Origin: Cycas panzhihuaensis
Lineage: Eukaryota; Cycadophyta
NCBI GenBank assembly: GCA_023213395.1
Contig: CM041465.1
Coordinates: 95,301,741 to 95,365,740, forward strand
Direction: 5' to 3'
DNA length: 64,000 nt
The notes beneath the pieces were generated by a model, which was not told the DNA's origin, made no database searches, and saw only the letters and a list, made by a program, of their open reading frames with translations. The translations under genes and the position numbers were made by a program. Positions 35,451 through 48,382 of this stretch are shown here, piece by piece. The first letter of the stretch is position 1. The number at the start of each line of letters is the position of its first letter.

Positions 35451-36583
35451 TAGAATATGCAATATTGTCTTAGAATATTTCTTATGTTATAATTTAATAT
35501 TATGTATTAATGTTACTTTTATAAAGTTAATTACTAAATAACTTAAGTTAATATCTAACTAAATATGAAATCCATTGAAAGATCTTTATCTAAATAATAG
35601 ATAAATATTTTATCCTCTCTTTATATAAATGAGAGGGAGGGAAGGGGGATTGCATTATGATGTAGATATAATATATTATATTTCTAGGGTGACTTTTATG
35701 CCCTAAAGGGTTTTTCTCCTATCAAATTTGGTGTAAAATCTTATGTACATCTCTTTTTATGATTGTTAATGGTTTAATTTACTTTATGTTGATTAAATTA
35801 TATGAATCATTTACTACAATTTAATGCTCTAATAGTTATTAGTGGCTTTTGTATTATATTTTATTTCTTTAGCTTATTACTACAAACTTGTTGCACTATG
35901 TGGTAGGCTTTCGACTCATTTTGTAATATGTGAACCATAAGAATATACCCCAATTTATCTTATCACTAGTTTCATATATAAATAAGACCTTAGTTACTTA
36001 ATGTAATAAACTAATAGCATAGTACATTTCCCTGTGTATTATGATGTTTATATTCTTACTTCTGTTAAATCTAGAGATTTTTTATACCTTGTTAACCTTA
36101 TTACTCTACCTCTATAGGTCTATCTTAAGTGTAATTACATTATTTTACATCATTGATCCTTTAGCATTATTAATCATTATAGGCTTATACTTGATTATCT
36201 AGCCTTAAAATTACTAGTAGCATGTTACACTTACCTAATTTTGAGCTTTACTTTTGTAATACTTTCCTACCTTATATATGCAACTCTTTCTTTTATGTTT
36301 TTTACATTTTCACTTAACCTATTTGATTCATTTACCTTACTATATAATATCTTTGCTTCATTAGGTATGTTTATTATTTTTGACCTATAATTTATTATTT
36401 TTATATGAATTTTTCTTCTATTTGGTTTACTTGATTTTTCTTTTAAGTTTGAGTGATTTATTATAGGAATTTGGTCTCAGACTCTTTCTTGTTTTATCTC
36501 TCATATGATTAAGTGTCTAGAGAGTTTCTAATACTTAGAGTGAACTCTCCCTCTTATAAATCTAAACCATGTCATGAGGATTA
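35451..36583. other. Possible 3' LTR of copia I, then AT-rich spacer
   Basis: A TATA-like TTTATATAAATG at about 35619-35630, followed by a strong purine run (35629-35648), suggests LTR promoter sequence. No copy on the 5' side confirms it. The rest holds nothing recognisable. Confidence 0.35.
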
Positions 36584-37081
36584 TGTTATATATGTTGAAT
36601 ACTTTGTATGTGTTACATGGTTATAAGTGTTACACCTGAGCCCCTTTGTAAGGTCTGGGGGCTTGTTGTAGGGCCCCCCACTTGGGGGTTTAGGGGGCTA
36701 GTAGCCCCCCAAGTGGGGGTTTAGGGGTGAGAACCAAAAAAAAAAAAAGGATGTCTTATAGGAGTCTTTGTCAGCCCATGGTTTATGCCATTGTATTATA
36801 AAACTACAAGGAAGTATCTTGTATTTTTGTATCTATATATTCTTATGTAATAGCACATGTGAAAAAGATGTGTAGATGAGTCTTTAATGAGTCGATGAGA
36901 AGAGTTAGAGTTTATTTATCTATGTAATCCTTTAGTTGTTGCTTCGATTAATAAAAGGTCTATGCTTAGACCTGAATATCTTGGTCTTTTTTATTGAGTG
37001 CTTGACTTATTTATATTATTTGTTCTTTACATGGTTTAAAGTTCTATTATCACATTGCTTCTGTGATTATATTCTCTCTTA
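36584..37081 (+). repeat. 5' LTR of copia H
   Basis: About 498 bp. It contains a striking G-run and C-run cluster (36653-36725) in which CCCCCACTTGGGGG and CCCCCAAGTGGGGG lie about 30 bases apart, each nearly self-complementary. Confidence 0.85.
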
Positions 37082-37084
37082 ATT

Positions 37085-37097
37085 TGGTATTAAATCT
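37085..37097 (+). promoter_or_regulatory. Primer binding site of copia H (decayed)
   Basis: It reads TGGTATTAAATCT where TGGTATCAGAGCC is expected, and lies directly inside the 5' LTR. Confidence 0.7.
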
Positions 37098-37180
37098 AAG
37101 GGTTTTAGTTATGTAGGAATCCATTTAGTAAGTGGGAGCCTTATTCAGTGAACTTAAGTGTGAAGATAAATACTATAAAG

Positions 37181-40100
37181 ATGGAGATTCAAAAGTTATA
37201 TGGTCAGAACTTTGAGTTGTAGAAGCTAAAGATGGAAGATATCCTCATCGAGAAGGATCAGTAGATCGTTATAGTAGGAACAAAGACTATGACTATGGGT
37301 GATGAACACTGGAAGAAGTTTGATCAAAAAGTAATTAGTTTGATAAGGTTATCCCTTTTAGATATGATGCTATTAAATGTTACCACAAAGTCTACAGCCA
37401 AATATCTTTGGAGAAAATTAGAGGCTTTATATCAAACTAAGTCCCTGGTTAATAAGTTATTTCTTCATAAAAAGATTTATTCACTCAAGATAAGTGATGA
37501 AGATGCAATTGTAGATCATCTTACTACACTTAATACCATGGTAAGCTAGCTTGTTTTAATTGGGGTAACAACGTCTAAAGAAGACAAGTGTATTACCCTA
37601 TTATATTCACGATTGTTCCCACCCTAAAATTTAATGATGTATTATTGCTCTTCTATCAAAAGAGACAAGGTAAAAATCTTCTAAGGATATTATTTGAAGG
37701 AAGAATTATGAGTGAGAGGTCAAACATTAGATCATAACCAATAAAGGCCTAGGAACAGATGACCAAAATTTAGAGGAAAATCCAAATCTCTAGGCAGAGG
37801 CCCCTTGGTATGCTAGAGATGTAGGAAGGCTGACCATATGAAGAGCTAATGTTGAGTCAAGGTTGATAAAGGGAAAGTCACCTAAAGATACTTCTTCCAT
37901 GATAGCAAAATCCTCCAATGAAGCTAATGGCAATGTTTATTTGGTAATCTCAGGTAGTTTGTCAAATATTGAGTCTTGGTTAATTGACTCCAGTGCTTTA
38001 CTTTATGTTACTCCTCATAGGGATTGGTTTTGTAAATACACAAGTATTGATGGAGGTGAAGTATTTTTAGGGATTATTAATCATATAAAATTATAGGTCA
38101 TAGAAGGGTAAATGATCGATTTGGAGATAGAAGGGTTGAAACTATCCCTGATATGAATTATATTCCTAGTTTGGCTATGAGTTTGTTGTCTGTCAATCAA
38201 TTGGGTTACATAGGAATAGAAGTAATTTTCAATAAATATAGTTACAGAATGGTATAAGGAGCATTGGTGTTATTAAGGGGGGTCTAATTTGGAACACTAT
38301 ATAAGTTTGATGCAAGCATGGTATGTGTTGGTAGTTGCAGTATAACTATAACAAAAAGTAGTAATAATGTAGGTGGGACTTAAATATCACTTGTTGGTAA
38401 AACTATATTATGGCATCAGAGATTGGACCATATTGGAGAAAAAGGCATCCATGATATATTCTCCAAAGGTATGGTAGAAAACATCTTTAGAATTAATGGC
38501 TCCTTTGACTTTGATTTCTGTGAGTATTATGTATATGGTAAACAGAATTGGGTTAGTTTTCCTTTAAGCTCGAAGAGAGAAAAGGGTATTCCGTAATTGG
38601 TGCATAATAGTATTTTTGGACCTATTGATGTACCCTCATTAGGCAGGTCCAAATACTTTGTCTTATTCATAGATGATTTCTTGAGAAAGACATGGTTATA
38701 TTTTCTTAGGTAGAAATCTAAAGTCTTAAGTAAATTCAAAGAATTCAAGGCCTTTGTTGACAATCAGAGTGATAAGTGGATCAAGGTACTAAGGACTAAT
38801 AATGGAGGTAAGTTTTTCTCAAAGGAGTTTAAGAAATTCTATAAGTAGTGCGAGATAGCAAGGCAAAAGATAATTCCCTATATGCCACAACAAAATGGAG
38901 TTACTGAAAAGATGAATAGGACCTTACCAGAGAGATCGAGGAGTATGCTCAATGCTACTAGATTAGAGAAAAAACTTTGGGCTGAGGCTATGATGACTGC
39001 AAGCTACTTGATAAATAAATAATTAACAACTATCTAAGTGTACAAAACACCTAAAGAAGTGTGGTATGGTAAGAAACCATCTCTTGGTCATCTTAGAGTT
39101 TTTAGTTATGAAGCTTTTATGTATGTTCCTAGATAGTAGAGGACTAAGCTTGATTTTAAAGCACAAAAGACTATTTTCATTGGCTATGGTGATGGTGTTA
39201 AAGGGTATAAGCTTTATAACCTCTAAACATAAAAGGTTGTGTATACCCATGATGTTGTCTTTAGAGAGGAGTTCAAGTCTCTAAAGTAGGATAAAGAACC
39301 AAAGGAGAAAGACTCTAAAAAGATACAATTTGAGTTAAGGGATGAAGATTTTGCATCAAAATATGAGTTAATTGAAGAGGAAGGACCAGTTGTAGAGGTA
39401 GCTCAACCTTAAGAACCCCACATCTTGAGGAGATTAACTCATGAGAGAAGGCATCCAGATAAGTATATTCCTAAAGACTTTTGTCACTTCTCTTTTATTT
39501 TATCTACTATAGATGATGATCTGGGTACTATTTGGGAGGCTCTGGAGTCAAAAGAGAGCCAACTATATATGAAGGCTATGTAAGATGAAACGATGGCTTT
39601 ATACAATAATAATACATAAGATTTAGTGGATCTACTTGATGGCAAAAAGCCTATTGATAACAAGTAGATCTTCAAGAAGAATTTCTAGGTAAATGGTACT
39701 ATAGAAATGTACATGGCTCATTTGGAAGCAAAGGGCTATTCCTAGGTCAAGGTAATAGATTTTGGTATGGTATTTTCTCTTGTTGTAAAATTTGCTTCAA
39801 TTAGATTTTTGTTGGAAGAAGCAGCTGCCTCTAACCTTAAGGTGGATCAAATGGATATGAAGACTGCATTTCTTTACATTGACCTAAAGGAAGGAATTTA
39901 TATATTACAACCTAAAGAGTTTAAAGTTGCAGGGAAGGAGAATATAGTGTATAGGTTGAAGAAGTCATTATATAGCTTGAAACAGTCACCAAGGATATGG
40001 TATCAAAATTTTGATTCAAATATGTTGGCAATGGCTTTGTACATAGCAAAGCAAATCATTGTGTTTATTATAAGTAGGTTGGTGATCATTTTGTTATTAT

Positions 40101-41090
40101 AGCTTTATATGTTGATGACATCTGTTTAGTTGGTAATAATAAAGAAATGAATCAACTTGTAAAAGGCCAACTAGCATCTCATTTTGAGATGAAGGACCTT
40201 AATGCTATATTTTATTTTGGGTATTGATATTAAAATAGATAAGAGAAATAGAAAGATTTATCTTAGCCAAAGATAGTACATTAAGATAATATTGCAGTAG
40301 TTTAAGTTGTAGGAAAACCAGTTAATATTCTTCTTCTTATTGGTTTGCAATTATCATCTAGACAATGCCCAAAGACTCATCCAGAAGTTGAAGACATGGT
40401 ATTTATCCCTTAGACTAATGTTGTTGGTAGCCTGATGTATATGATGGTTTGCACTCAACTAGACATTGCCCATGTAGTGGGAGTAGTTAGCAGGTATATA
40501 TCAAACCTAGGTAGGGAGCATTGGGAGGTTGTGAAAAGGATTTTTAGGTATCTATAGGGTACATTAGACTATGGAGTTTATTATCAAAGAGATCCCATAG
40601 AGAGTAGAATAGTGAACCTAAGAGGTTTTGTTGATGTTGATTGGGCTAGAGATCTTAACAGTAGAAGATCTACAAGTAGGTATGATTTTACACTTTGTGG
40701 TGGTGTAGTTAGCTAAATGAGTAAAAAATAGTAAGTTGTGGCACTTTCTAGCATAGAAGCAAAGTATATATCAATTACTCATGCATGTAAGGAAGCGGTT
40801 TGGTTATAAAGATTATGCACAGATATTGGCTTCAAGCAAGATGCTATGAGAATGGATTATGACAGTCAAAGTGTAATCTACTTAGTAAAGAATCCTATTT
40901 TTCATGCTCAGTCAAAGTATATTGATGTGCAATTCTATTTTGTGAGAGAAATTGTTCAAGACCATAAGGTGGATTTATAAAAGATTACTACATAAGAGAA
41001 TACTACAGACTTATTGACTAAGATTGTTAGCACAAAAAAATTTAAATGGTGTAGAAATATAATGGGTATTTATGATTTTGGCATTAAGTA
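37181..41090 (+). pseudogene. gag-pol of copia H, broken
   Basis: Start placed at the ATG at 37181, opening MEIQKLYGQNFEL. Gag continues with TAKYLWRKLEALYQTKS (37289-37549), a damaged knuckle CRKADHMKS (about 37825) and a protease SWLIDSSALLYVTPH with D-S-S for D-S-G (about 37975). Then come pre-integrase LWHQRLDHIGEKG (about 38410), integrase FIDDFLRKTWLYFL, RTNNGGKF and QQNGVTEKMNRT (38660-38930), RT with QMDMKTAFLYIDLKEG (39767-39900), SLYSLKQSPRIWYQ and an ALYVDD box (about 40110), and RNase H with SSIEAKYISITHACKEA (about 40750). Frame changes and many stops inactivate it. It is related to E at the family level but not a close copy. Confidence 0.85.
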
Positions 41091-41135
41091 GTTGTGTGTG
41101 CAGGTTTCTTGTAAAGTGTTCAATAAGTGAGAGAT

Positions 41136-41518
41136 TGTTAGATATGTTGAATACTTTGTAAGTGTTACATGGGTATAGGTGTTACACTTGAGCCCCTTTG
41201 TGGGGTCTAGACGCCCATTGTAGGGTTCCCTGCTAGGGGGTCTAGGGAGTCAGCAGCTCTCTAGGTAAGAGTTTGAGGGTAAGAGCCCCTGAGAAAAAAT
41301 TTTGGGTGTTTTATGGGGGTCTTTATCAGTCCATGGTTTACGCCAATTATATTGTAAAACTGCAAGGCAATATCTTGTAATGTTGTATCTATATATTCTT
41401 ATGTAACACCATATGTAAAAAAGTTATGTAGATGAGTCTTTGATGAGATGATGAGAAGAGTTGGGGTTTATTCATCTCTATAATTCTTTAACTATTGCTC
41501 AGATTAATAAAAGGTTTA
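41136..41518 (+). repeat. 3' LTR of copia H, truncated
   Basis: It matches the first 385 or so bases of 36584-37081 and is preceded by the purine tract AAGTGAGAGAT. It stops at GGTTTA, where TGTTTCC of element F begins. Confidence 0.85.
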
Positions 41519-44110
41519 TGTTTCCTGGCTACCGGGAATGGACTCGAGATGCATCGACTCAGGTAAGCTCAGGTATACGTTCTCACTTCTCCCTACTCTT
41601 GTTTGGATGAGATTATTTTGCATAGACTACTTGACATATACTTACCTACTTGCATTGCTTCTTTGCTTGGTCATATTGCATGTGCTTACAGCATGCTTTC
41701 AGCCTATGATGACTTACAATGGGGGTATTCCTTAGCGAATGCTACACCCTATATGGCGCACAAGCCACCCACTTCATCTCCACGACCCCTCGGGATGCTT
41801 CAGCTAGTCATATTTGCCCCTGTTACGACATTTTGCTTGTGTTGCAGTCTCCTCCAAGTCTGATTAACTCCTTAGTTGAGACCCATTTCACTGTTTTGGC
41901 TACTTGCCCATCACTTGGGTATTCCCCCAGTTGTTTCAGCCTTAATTTACTCTCAATATTAACTCCAAAGCCTTATTCCTGCTTATTTTTATTTATTTTT
42001 TGTTTCCTGCCTGGCACCACTGTAAACTTAGCGGTACCACGATCTTTGTCGCGGTACCACAAAGTTTACCGTGGGGTGACTGTTTGAAATTAAAAAAAAA
42101 AATATCATGCGACAATTTTTGCTTTTTTCACAGAACTGCCACGTGGCACCTGCTCCTTTGCATCGCCCTGACATCCCCAACGTTCACCTGCAGTGAACAG
42201 GGGATAAAACAAGATTTCCTCTTCATTCTCAGGGATCTTTTACTCATTTTTACAGAAATTACACACAATCCTCCACAGAAATCTACTGCAAAGAGAGACA
42301 CACAGTTGCTGGCTCAATTCCAGGGACCATTGTTGCTCCTATTGCTCACCAACAGCAAGCTCTACATCTACTTGCAGGACTTCAAGGCTTCAAGGAGGAT
42401 CATCATCAAAATCTCCCAAAAGATAAGCTTCAAAGACTCTAAAACTCACAGGATCATCCTCCCATTTCTCTCTTCTCCAAACCCGCTATCATAATCCACT
42501 GAATGTTGGTTCTTTCCTGCTATTTTTCCAGTAAAGTTCATGTTTGAAATCTTCACAACAAGGTACCTCTCACATTTACTTTGTAATTCATGTTGTTTCA
42601 TTATGCTTTTATGGATAAACTCTTAGTCTATGTGCCTTCTTATTGCTGTACCTATTTAGCATCATTTTCTTGTCTTTTGGCACAATAATGCTTTCCCAAA
42701 TAATCCCTGCAAACCTACTCTTAGGTGGTTGTTACAGGGGGGTAACACAAAGAGAATTTGAGGGAGGAAGGCGGGGTCCATCCCCTTTGCTGTCCATCTC
42801 CCCAAGGGTTCTGTCCCATATTCTCTTTCCCCTTACCTTTGGTGCCTTCCTAGAAGTCAAGATAAGGGGTTTGGGAGCCCATTTTCAGAGCTAAACTAAC
42901 GTTGGTAGCCCATTGCCATGCTGGTTCTAGATTCCTATCCATTGGTTTTGGGCATCGCATAAGCCCCAAAACTGCTTCTTGCTGGTTAACAGTTTGCTAC
43001 CCACGCAATCAGATGATTTGTTGTCCATAGCATCTCGTTCCTTAGGTGCTTGCATACCTTTTAATTACCCTCTTCTTTCTCATTATTCACTGCCCCGTGT
43101 CCTTACTACGAGTCTGTTTCCCTTCCCGAGACTAAGTGGAGATTTCTTGTCAGTGAGTTAGCCATTCCGAGGCTATACTCTTCTTTTTTTGGGTGTCATT
43201 TATGGTAAATGTTTGCAGGAGTTTTTATTAAATGTTGTTTCATTAAATAATAATATATATATATGCATAGCTTAGTTTGATTTGGTTTCATCTGAGTTTA
43301 GTACATATACTCGATCTATTTTGTGGCCCCTCTCCTGAGAGGGAGATACTCGTCTAGTTGACTTGCAGGATCTCGCATCGGTGGAGTCATGTGTGGAACA
43401 AAGCCCATTGTAGGTTAGTTCTGTATTTAGTACTTTTTGTCATTTTCCGTTGTTTGCTTTTCTGTTTTACTTTTGCATGCATAGGGGGAGGTAAGCTAGC
43501 CCCTCTTCGGTTGCTCGCGGTAACCATTGCCGACCAGTATTGTATGCGTGACAAGTGGAGCGGGAAGGAGCGAGAAGCAAAGAGACAGATAGCACTCCAT
43601 TCAGATGACGGGTCTAGGTATTTTCCTTGTCCTCATATATCTTCTTTATGCTATTGTCTTTTATACACATGTTTGCATAGTTAGAAACATATAAAGAATT
43701 GAAAGTGGAAAGGAACATTTTTTTTTTTGCTTTACATCTCTTTAGTGGTTAGTCTAGCATATTTAGGTAGTTTACTTCGTGTTAGAGCTACCTATACTTT
43801 ACCCCTTTTGCTAGCCTACACCTAGACGCCATACTCTACCTACATCCCCATCCTCGTGTTACCTTCTCACTTCCTTGGGAAGACGCAACGTGCCAGGTTC
43901 TCTCCTCCTCTTCTCTGCCATCCGAGGGATAGGAAAGTCTCACTTTGTGTAGCTACCTGGAAGCAACCAGGCACCTCTGCAGTTCCAAATCCACGCCCCA
44001 ACGCACGGACGCCCTGCGAGATGAAGTCCTTGCTGTTTAGCCTAACTTAGCTTTGCATAATCTGTTCCTTTTGCTAAATGTAGGGATACCATCTCGCGAT
44101 AAGCGTTTCA
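41519..44110 (+). repeat. 5' LTR of element F
   Basis: It starts TGTTTCCTGGC and ends CGTTTCA directly before the primer site. It aligns with 52709-54690 over its first 1976 bases. It holds an inverted repeat (GTAAACTT 42022-42029 with AAGTTTAC 42062-42069, enclosing two GGTACC sites) and an AT-dinucleotide run near 43247-43264. Several open stretches in it, up to 164 codons, have no recognisable product and are not conserved as frames in the other LTR. Confidence 0.85.
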
Positions 44111-44111
44111 C

Positions 44112-44130
44112 TGGCGACTATACTGGGGAC
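44112..44130 (+). promoter_or_regulatory. Primer binding site of element F
   Basis: TGGCGACTATACTGGGGAC lies immediately inside the 5' LTR. The form resembles primer sites of Tat/Ogre elements and is clearly not the initiator tRNA-Met type. The matching tRNA is not asserted here. Confidence 0.7.
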
Positions 44131-44410
44131 TTCCAGTAAGGGAACTAGTTTCACTTCCCCTTTTCATTGGTGTTCTTACCTTTAGGTAGCCTTCTTATCC
44201 TATTTTTCAGTTGGGCAGCCCCCAACATATTTATTTCATACCCCTTTTGCTTTCTCCTAATAACACTCGCAAAGGCATTGCATGTGACATTTCTCACGTT
44301 GCTTGCAAGGTTTGCTGCCATTGTTAGAAGACACGTCACCTTGTTCCCTTCCGTCGTCAAATCCTGATTCGATAATGGAAGGTTACTGATCTGATTGGGC
44401 TTACCACACC

Positions 44411-47400
44411 ATGGTCTTGGGAACTCAAGAGTTTCTCGCGTTCGTTCTGGGATCCACCCACGAGGGTGACGATCTCATCTACTACCCGGGTGACCCGTTT
44501 CACCCTTCTGACCTTCATCCTTCTGCTCATGCAGAAGAAGGCTCGTCTCCTCATGAGACTCACCATCCTATTGGTAAATCTTATGAGGAGCACCCTGAGG
44601 GGTCCCTGACATTTGAGATCCCATCGACCTCGTATAGCTACGAGGATACCCCTCCTGCCGACGTGGTCGAAGTGCTAAGTGAGCACTTTCGAGCAACTCG
44701 TCATCAACCACATCCCAGGTGATTTGAAGAAGTTTTACGCGGTGTAGCATCTTCTTCATCCACACCTGCGCCTCCTATAGCACATGACTCTTCTACCCAT
44801 GCACACTTGTCCCATGCCGTGTCTACATCAGCTCCTAGGACAAGTGTTGCACCATCTATTCCTAGCCACAGTCCTACTTCTTCAGGACCCATTCGCAGCA
44901 TGTCCTTCCTCCAGCTTGGGGTTAACATGCCATTCTTGAGTCAGATGAATGCGCCACCTTCAAATGTGGCACATGCATTTCCTAGTAGGCCTTGAGGTCC
45001 TACTAATGCTGCTGCTATCAACTATGTGGGACCCGCTCCTACATACATTCAAAACCCATCCGGTGGTCCTTCCCTTTACTTGCCCCCAGGTTACATGTCT
45101 CAACCTTGGGGGCAGGGTAGGGGAAACCACCTTCTAGCTTATGGGGTAGACCCATTACACCCATAAGGGGTTGCACCACCTACAGGTGGCCCATATGGGC
45201 AAAATCCAGTCCCGCATCCTTCGTTTCCGCCATCCAGCGCAACTCCTGTTGCCACGTCTTTGCAAGGGAGCATGCCTCCCTTCCAAGGTGTTTATCCGCA
45301 ACCCCCTTTCCAATAAGGGGCATTTTCCCAAGGAGGGATGGGTTTACCACCCCCATCCATTCCTGCTTCTTTACCGTCCGTCGATCCTTTGGCCCATGTA
45401 AGGACACGTCCCTTCTTGGACTACAGGTTGACACCGTTATCCGTCGAGGTGCTAAGGACTAACATGCCGCCTCACCCTCCTGAAGTTCCCAAATTTGACA
45501 AAACTTCATTGTAAGACCCAACTGAACATGTGCGTAGTTTCTCTATGGCGTGCATAGACTACTGGGCTTACAACCACATCCTGATGAAGCTATTTCTGCG
45601 ATCCTTATAGGGTGACGCCCTTAAATGGTTTTACCGTCTCCCTGCCCACTCTATTTATTCATTTTAGTAATTGGTGGACGAATTCGTCAACTATTTTGAT
45701 GTAGCCCATCCATTTGAGAGTGGAATGAAAGCTCTCCTTTCACTCAAACAAGGTCACGATAAAATGAATCGTGACTTTGTGAGACGATTCCACGATCTCC
45801 TTCACTCTACCAAGGCCACGTTACCTGAAGAGTTGAAACGAGATCTTTTCGTTAATATACTTTGCCTCGAAGTGCACGTGGAAGTCCTCAAAATGGAGGC
45901 AACCATATGCGACTCTACCATCACGAAGTGCTTGGCGTTAGAGGCTATTGAGATCTAAGCTGGACTCAAGAAACCTCTTAATCCCTTACAACGTTATGAG
46001 GCACCTCCCCTAGCGAAGGAAACCAAACCTTCGCAACCTGCCAGGTCTACCTCTCATCCTACTGAGAGGACTTTAGACCCCCTTACTTCTGCTATACGCT
46101 CATTCAAGTGCACGATGAAGGAGCTTAAACTCCAATCCCCTTCATCACTGACTTCCCATAAACCTATTCAACAAGCTTCTCATGCCATTCCCCCCAAAGG
46201 GGGTAACACCCAACCTTCTCAAGTGAGGAGGATAGATCCTTCCCTTGAGAAGAGGTGGTGTTCCATCCACGGGGAGTGTTTTTACGATGATTCGCATTGT
46301 CAGGTGCAACACCCACGTGATGCCCCACCGCGCGATTCGTCTCCTAGATGGGCATCGAGGCCCAATCTCGATCAACCCATTCATAGGGATCTATTTCCCA
46401 AACATGGGGAGTGCGATCGTAATGTTCAACAAAGAAATAACCAGAATCGGGATAGATCCCCTAATTCTCACCCTTTGCATGGTAGAGGGAAGGGTGCGCG
46501 AGGTTCATCTTCCTCTTCGCACTCCCCTGACCACCATGCTCCTTCGCCTTCGCGGTCCCGTAACAAGGGAAAGAAGGTTGTCCAATTACTTAAGACCACT
46601 CCGTTATATACCTTAACCTGATCTCAAACTACTAAAGAGGCAGTCGATGCCTCTTCATCCACATCTCACCTTGATCCTCTTCTAGAACCCCATGTGCTTC
46701 CTAAGACTATTCCTGTATGCCCTAGCCATTACGATTTTTGAAGGGTGATTACCCAGCCTATGAAGGGTAAGCCCTTCTCTATCGTTGACGAGCTTCACAC
46801 CGTCGCTGCGGGGATGTCTTTAATGGACGTCTTGAGAAGCTGCCCTGAGCAATGTGCTCTTCTTCTTGAAGCTCTTAGCCAACAAGATGCTTCCATCCAT
46901 GTGATAGTTGCTACCTCCCATGGACCACCTATCATCTCATTTGATCCCAGAGATCTCCCATCTCCTAGTAAGCGGAAGAAGCTTTTGCATTACCCATTCG
47001 TCATTACCATTGACATTCCTGATTGTATCATAAAGAGGACCATTGTAGATAATGACTCTTCTATTAATGCTATGCCTATGCATATGCTTAAGGAGCTAGG
47101 CATAGTAGCTCTTGAGTCTATCCCTTGGAAATGCCAAGGGTATGATGGGACTGAGAAGTCCCCTTTAGGGACAATCTCCCTTTCCCTCACCTTGGGGGGA
47201 AAACTATTTCTATTGAAGTTGTTGTACTCGATATTGATGTGGAGTACAACCTCTTGTTGGGCTGACCATGGCTCGACCAAATGGGAGCAATCTGCTCCAC
47301 GTATTGGGGGTAACTTAAATTTGTCCATGAAGGACAAGTTAAAGTTATCACCTATGAGCCTATGCCATCTTACACCTCTCATCCAGCCTGCTAGGCTGTC
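44411..47400 (+). pseudogene. gag and protease of element F
   Basis: One frame runs from the ATG at 44411 to about 47210, broken only by in-frame stops, then shifts once. The first 350 codons are Pro/Ser-rich. The capsid reads GDALKWFYRLPAHS, FDVAHPFESGMKALLSLKQG, RDFVRRFHDLLHS and KCLALEAIEI (45600-45955). A basic Ser/Arg-rich tail with WCSIHGECFYDDSHC (about 46255) may be a zinc-binding segment. Protease has TIVDNDSSINAMPMHMLKEL (47042-47100), with D-N-D for the expected D-N-G, and, after a shift near 47210, an LDIDVEYNLLLG end. At least nine stops (for example 44720, 45512, 45608, 45665, 45668, 45956) sit at positions where Gln or Arg is expected. Gag of D is homologous. Confidence 0.8.
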
Positions 47401-48036
47401 TTTAATGATGAAGATAGTGATCCTGAGGAGGCCACCCCTTCCATGGGACCTTTATTTCAAGAGACTGACCTTCATCAGTCAAACCCTATGCTGTGTCATG
47501 AGCCAAACCTAGTCAGGTTTGCCCCTATTGGTGTAGGTGGTTATGGTTACTTGGCTGTCACGGGTGATTCCGAGTCGAATAGCGAGGGTTACGAGCCCTC
47601 TCCTCGACGTGTCACCCTGGTTTCACGAGCACCTAGGGGGATATCTTGATCAGATACCCCTACTCCTCCTTATTCCACATTGGCTCCTGAGCTGCTGGTC
47701 TTAAACCAGGCACTTGTTTCACCTTCTTGGCCTCCCCGAGCGGTTTCATGTAGTCGTTCGCATCGACGAGCCACCGGTAGGGGCACTTCTCCCTCACGCT
47801 CTAGATCCTTACCTAGGACTAAAGCCACTCCTACTCATATGCAACCTTACCACATGATCTATCACCTGCCAGGTCCATTGCACTCATCTGGTTCCAACCA
47901 TAGCGAGCTTACTGGTAGGACTAACCACACTGGGCCTACCCTTCGTCACCTATCTCCTATTCTACGTGTGACTACCCCTACCCCTATGTGGTCTAAGCAC
48001 ACCTCGTTTTCTCTTTATGCTCTAAAGCAAGCCTAA
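47401..48036 (+). pseudogene. Low-complexity tail after F protease
   Basis: Open frames 47443-47649 and 47680-48036 continue the polyprotein as a Ser/Pro/Arg-rich sequence with no RT motif. They end at the TAA beginning the 176-bp repeat. In autonomous Tat elements a linker leads to RT at this point; here it leads to noncoding repeats. Confidence 0.5.
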
Positions 48037-48382
48037 ACTACCATCTTAAATTGTCCCTATTTCTCCCAACCATGGGTTGAATGGCAATTTAAGGTGTCTT
48101 CTTCATCTCCTCCCAGTTCCTCCCACGGAACCCGTGTTCCCATTTCCTTTGGGACTTTTGTCCTCCTATTTGGGCATCCCCCAGCTAGGACGACACTCTG
48201 AAATGAGCCTAAACTACCATCTTAGGTTGTTCCCATCCTTCCCAACCATGGGTAGAATGGCAATTTAAGATGGATTCTCGCTTTTCTTTCTAGTTCCTCC
48301 CATGGAACCCGCATTCCCATATCCTCTTGGGAACCTTTCGTCTTCCTACTTGGGCATCCCCCAACTAGGACGATGCTTTGGA
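48031..48382. repeat. 176-bp tandem duplication
   Basis: Copies 48031-48206 and 48207-48382 begin GCCTAAACTACCATCTTA and share CCCAACCATGGGT, TTCCTCCCA and TTGGGCATCCCCCARCTAGG. They are roughly 85-90 percent alike by eye. Confidence 0.85.

Larger units (their letters stand above)
36584..41518 (+). mobile_element. Ty1/copia element H, 3' LTR interrupted by F
   Basis: The 5' LTR (36584-37081) and a truncated 3' LTR (41136-41518) share TGTTAKATATGTTGAATAC starts. Gag, protease, integrase, RT and RNase H lie between in copia order. The last 110 or so bases of the 3' LTR are absent because F begins at 41519. They should lie beyond F's far end, outside the window. Confidence 0.85.

Noticed and set aside
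42000-42494. 164-codon open frame in the F 5' LTR
   Set aside because: It lies wholly in LTR sequence, lacks any recognised motif, and the same frame is broken in the 3' LTR copy.
46990-47382. 130-codon minus-strand frame opposite the F protease
   Set aside because: It is a shadow of the gag-protease frame, which has recognisable motifs on the plus strand.
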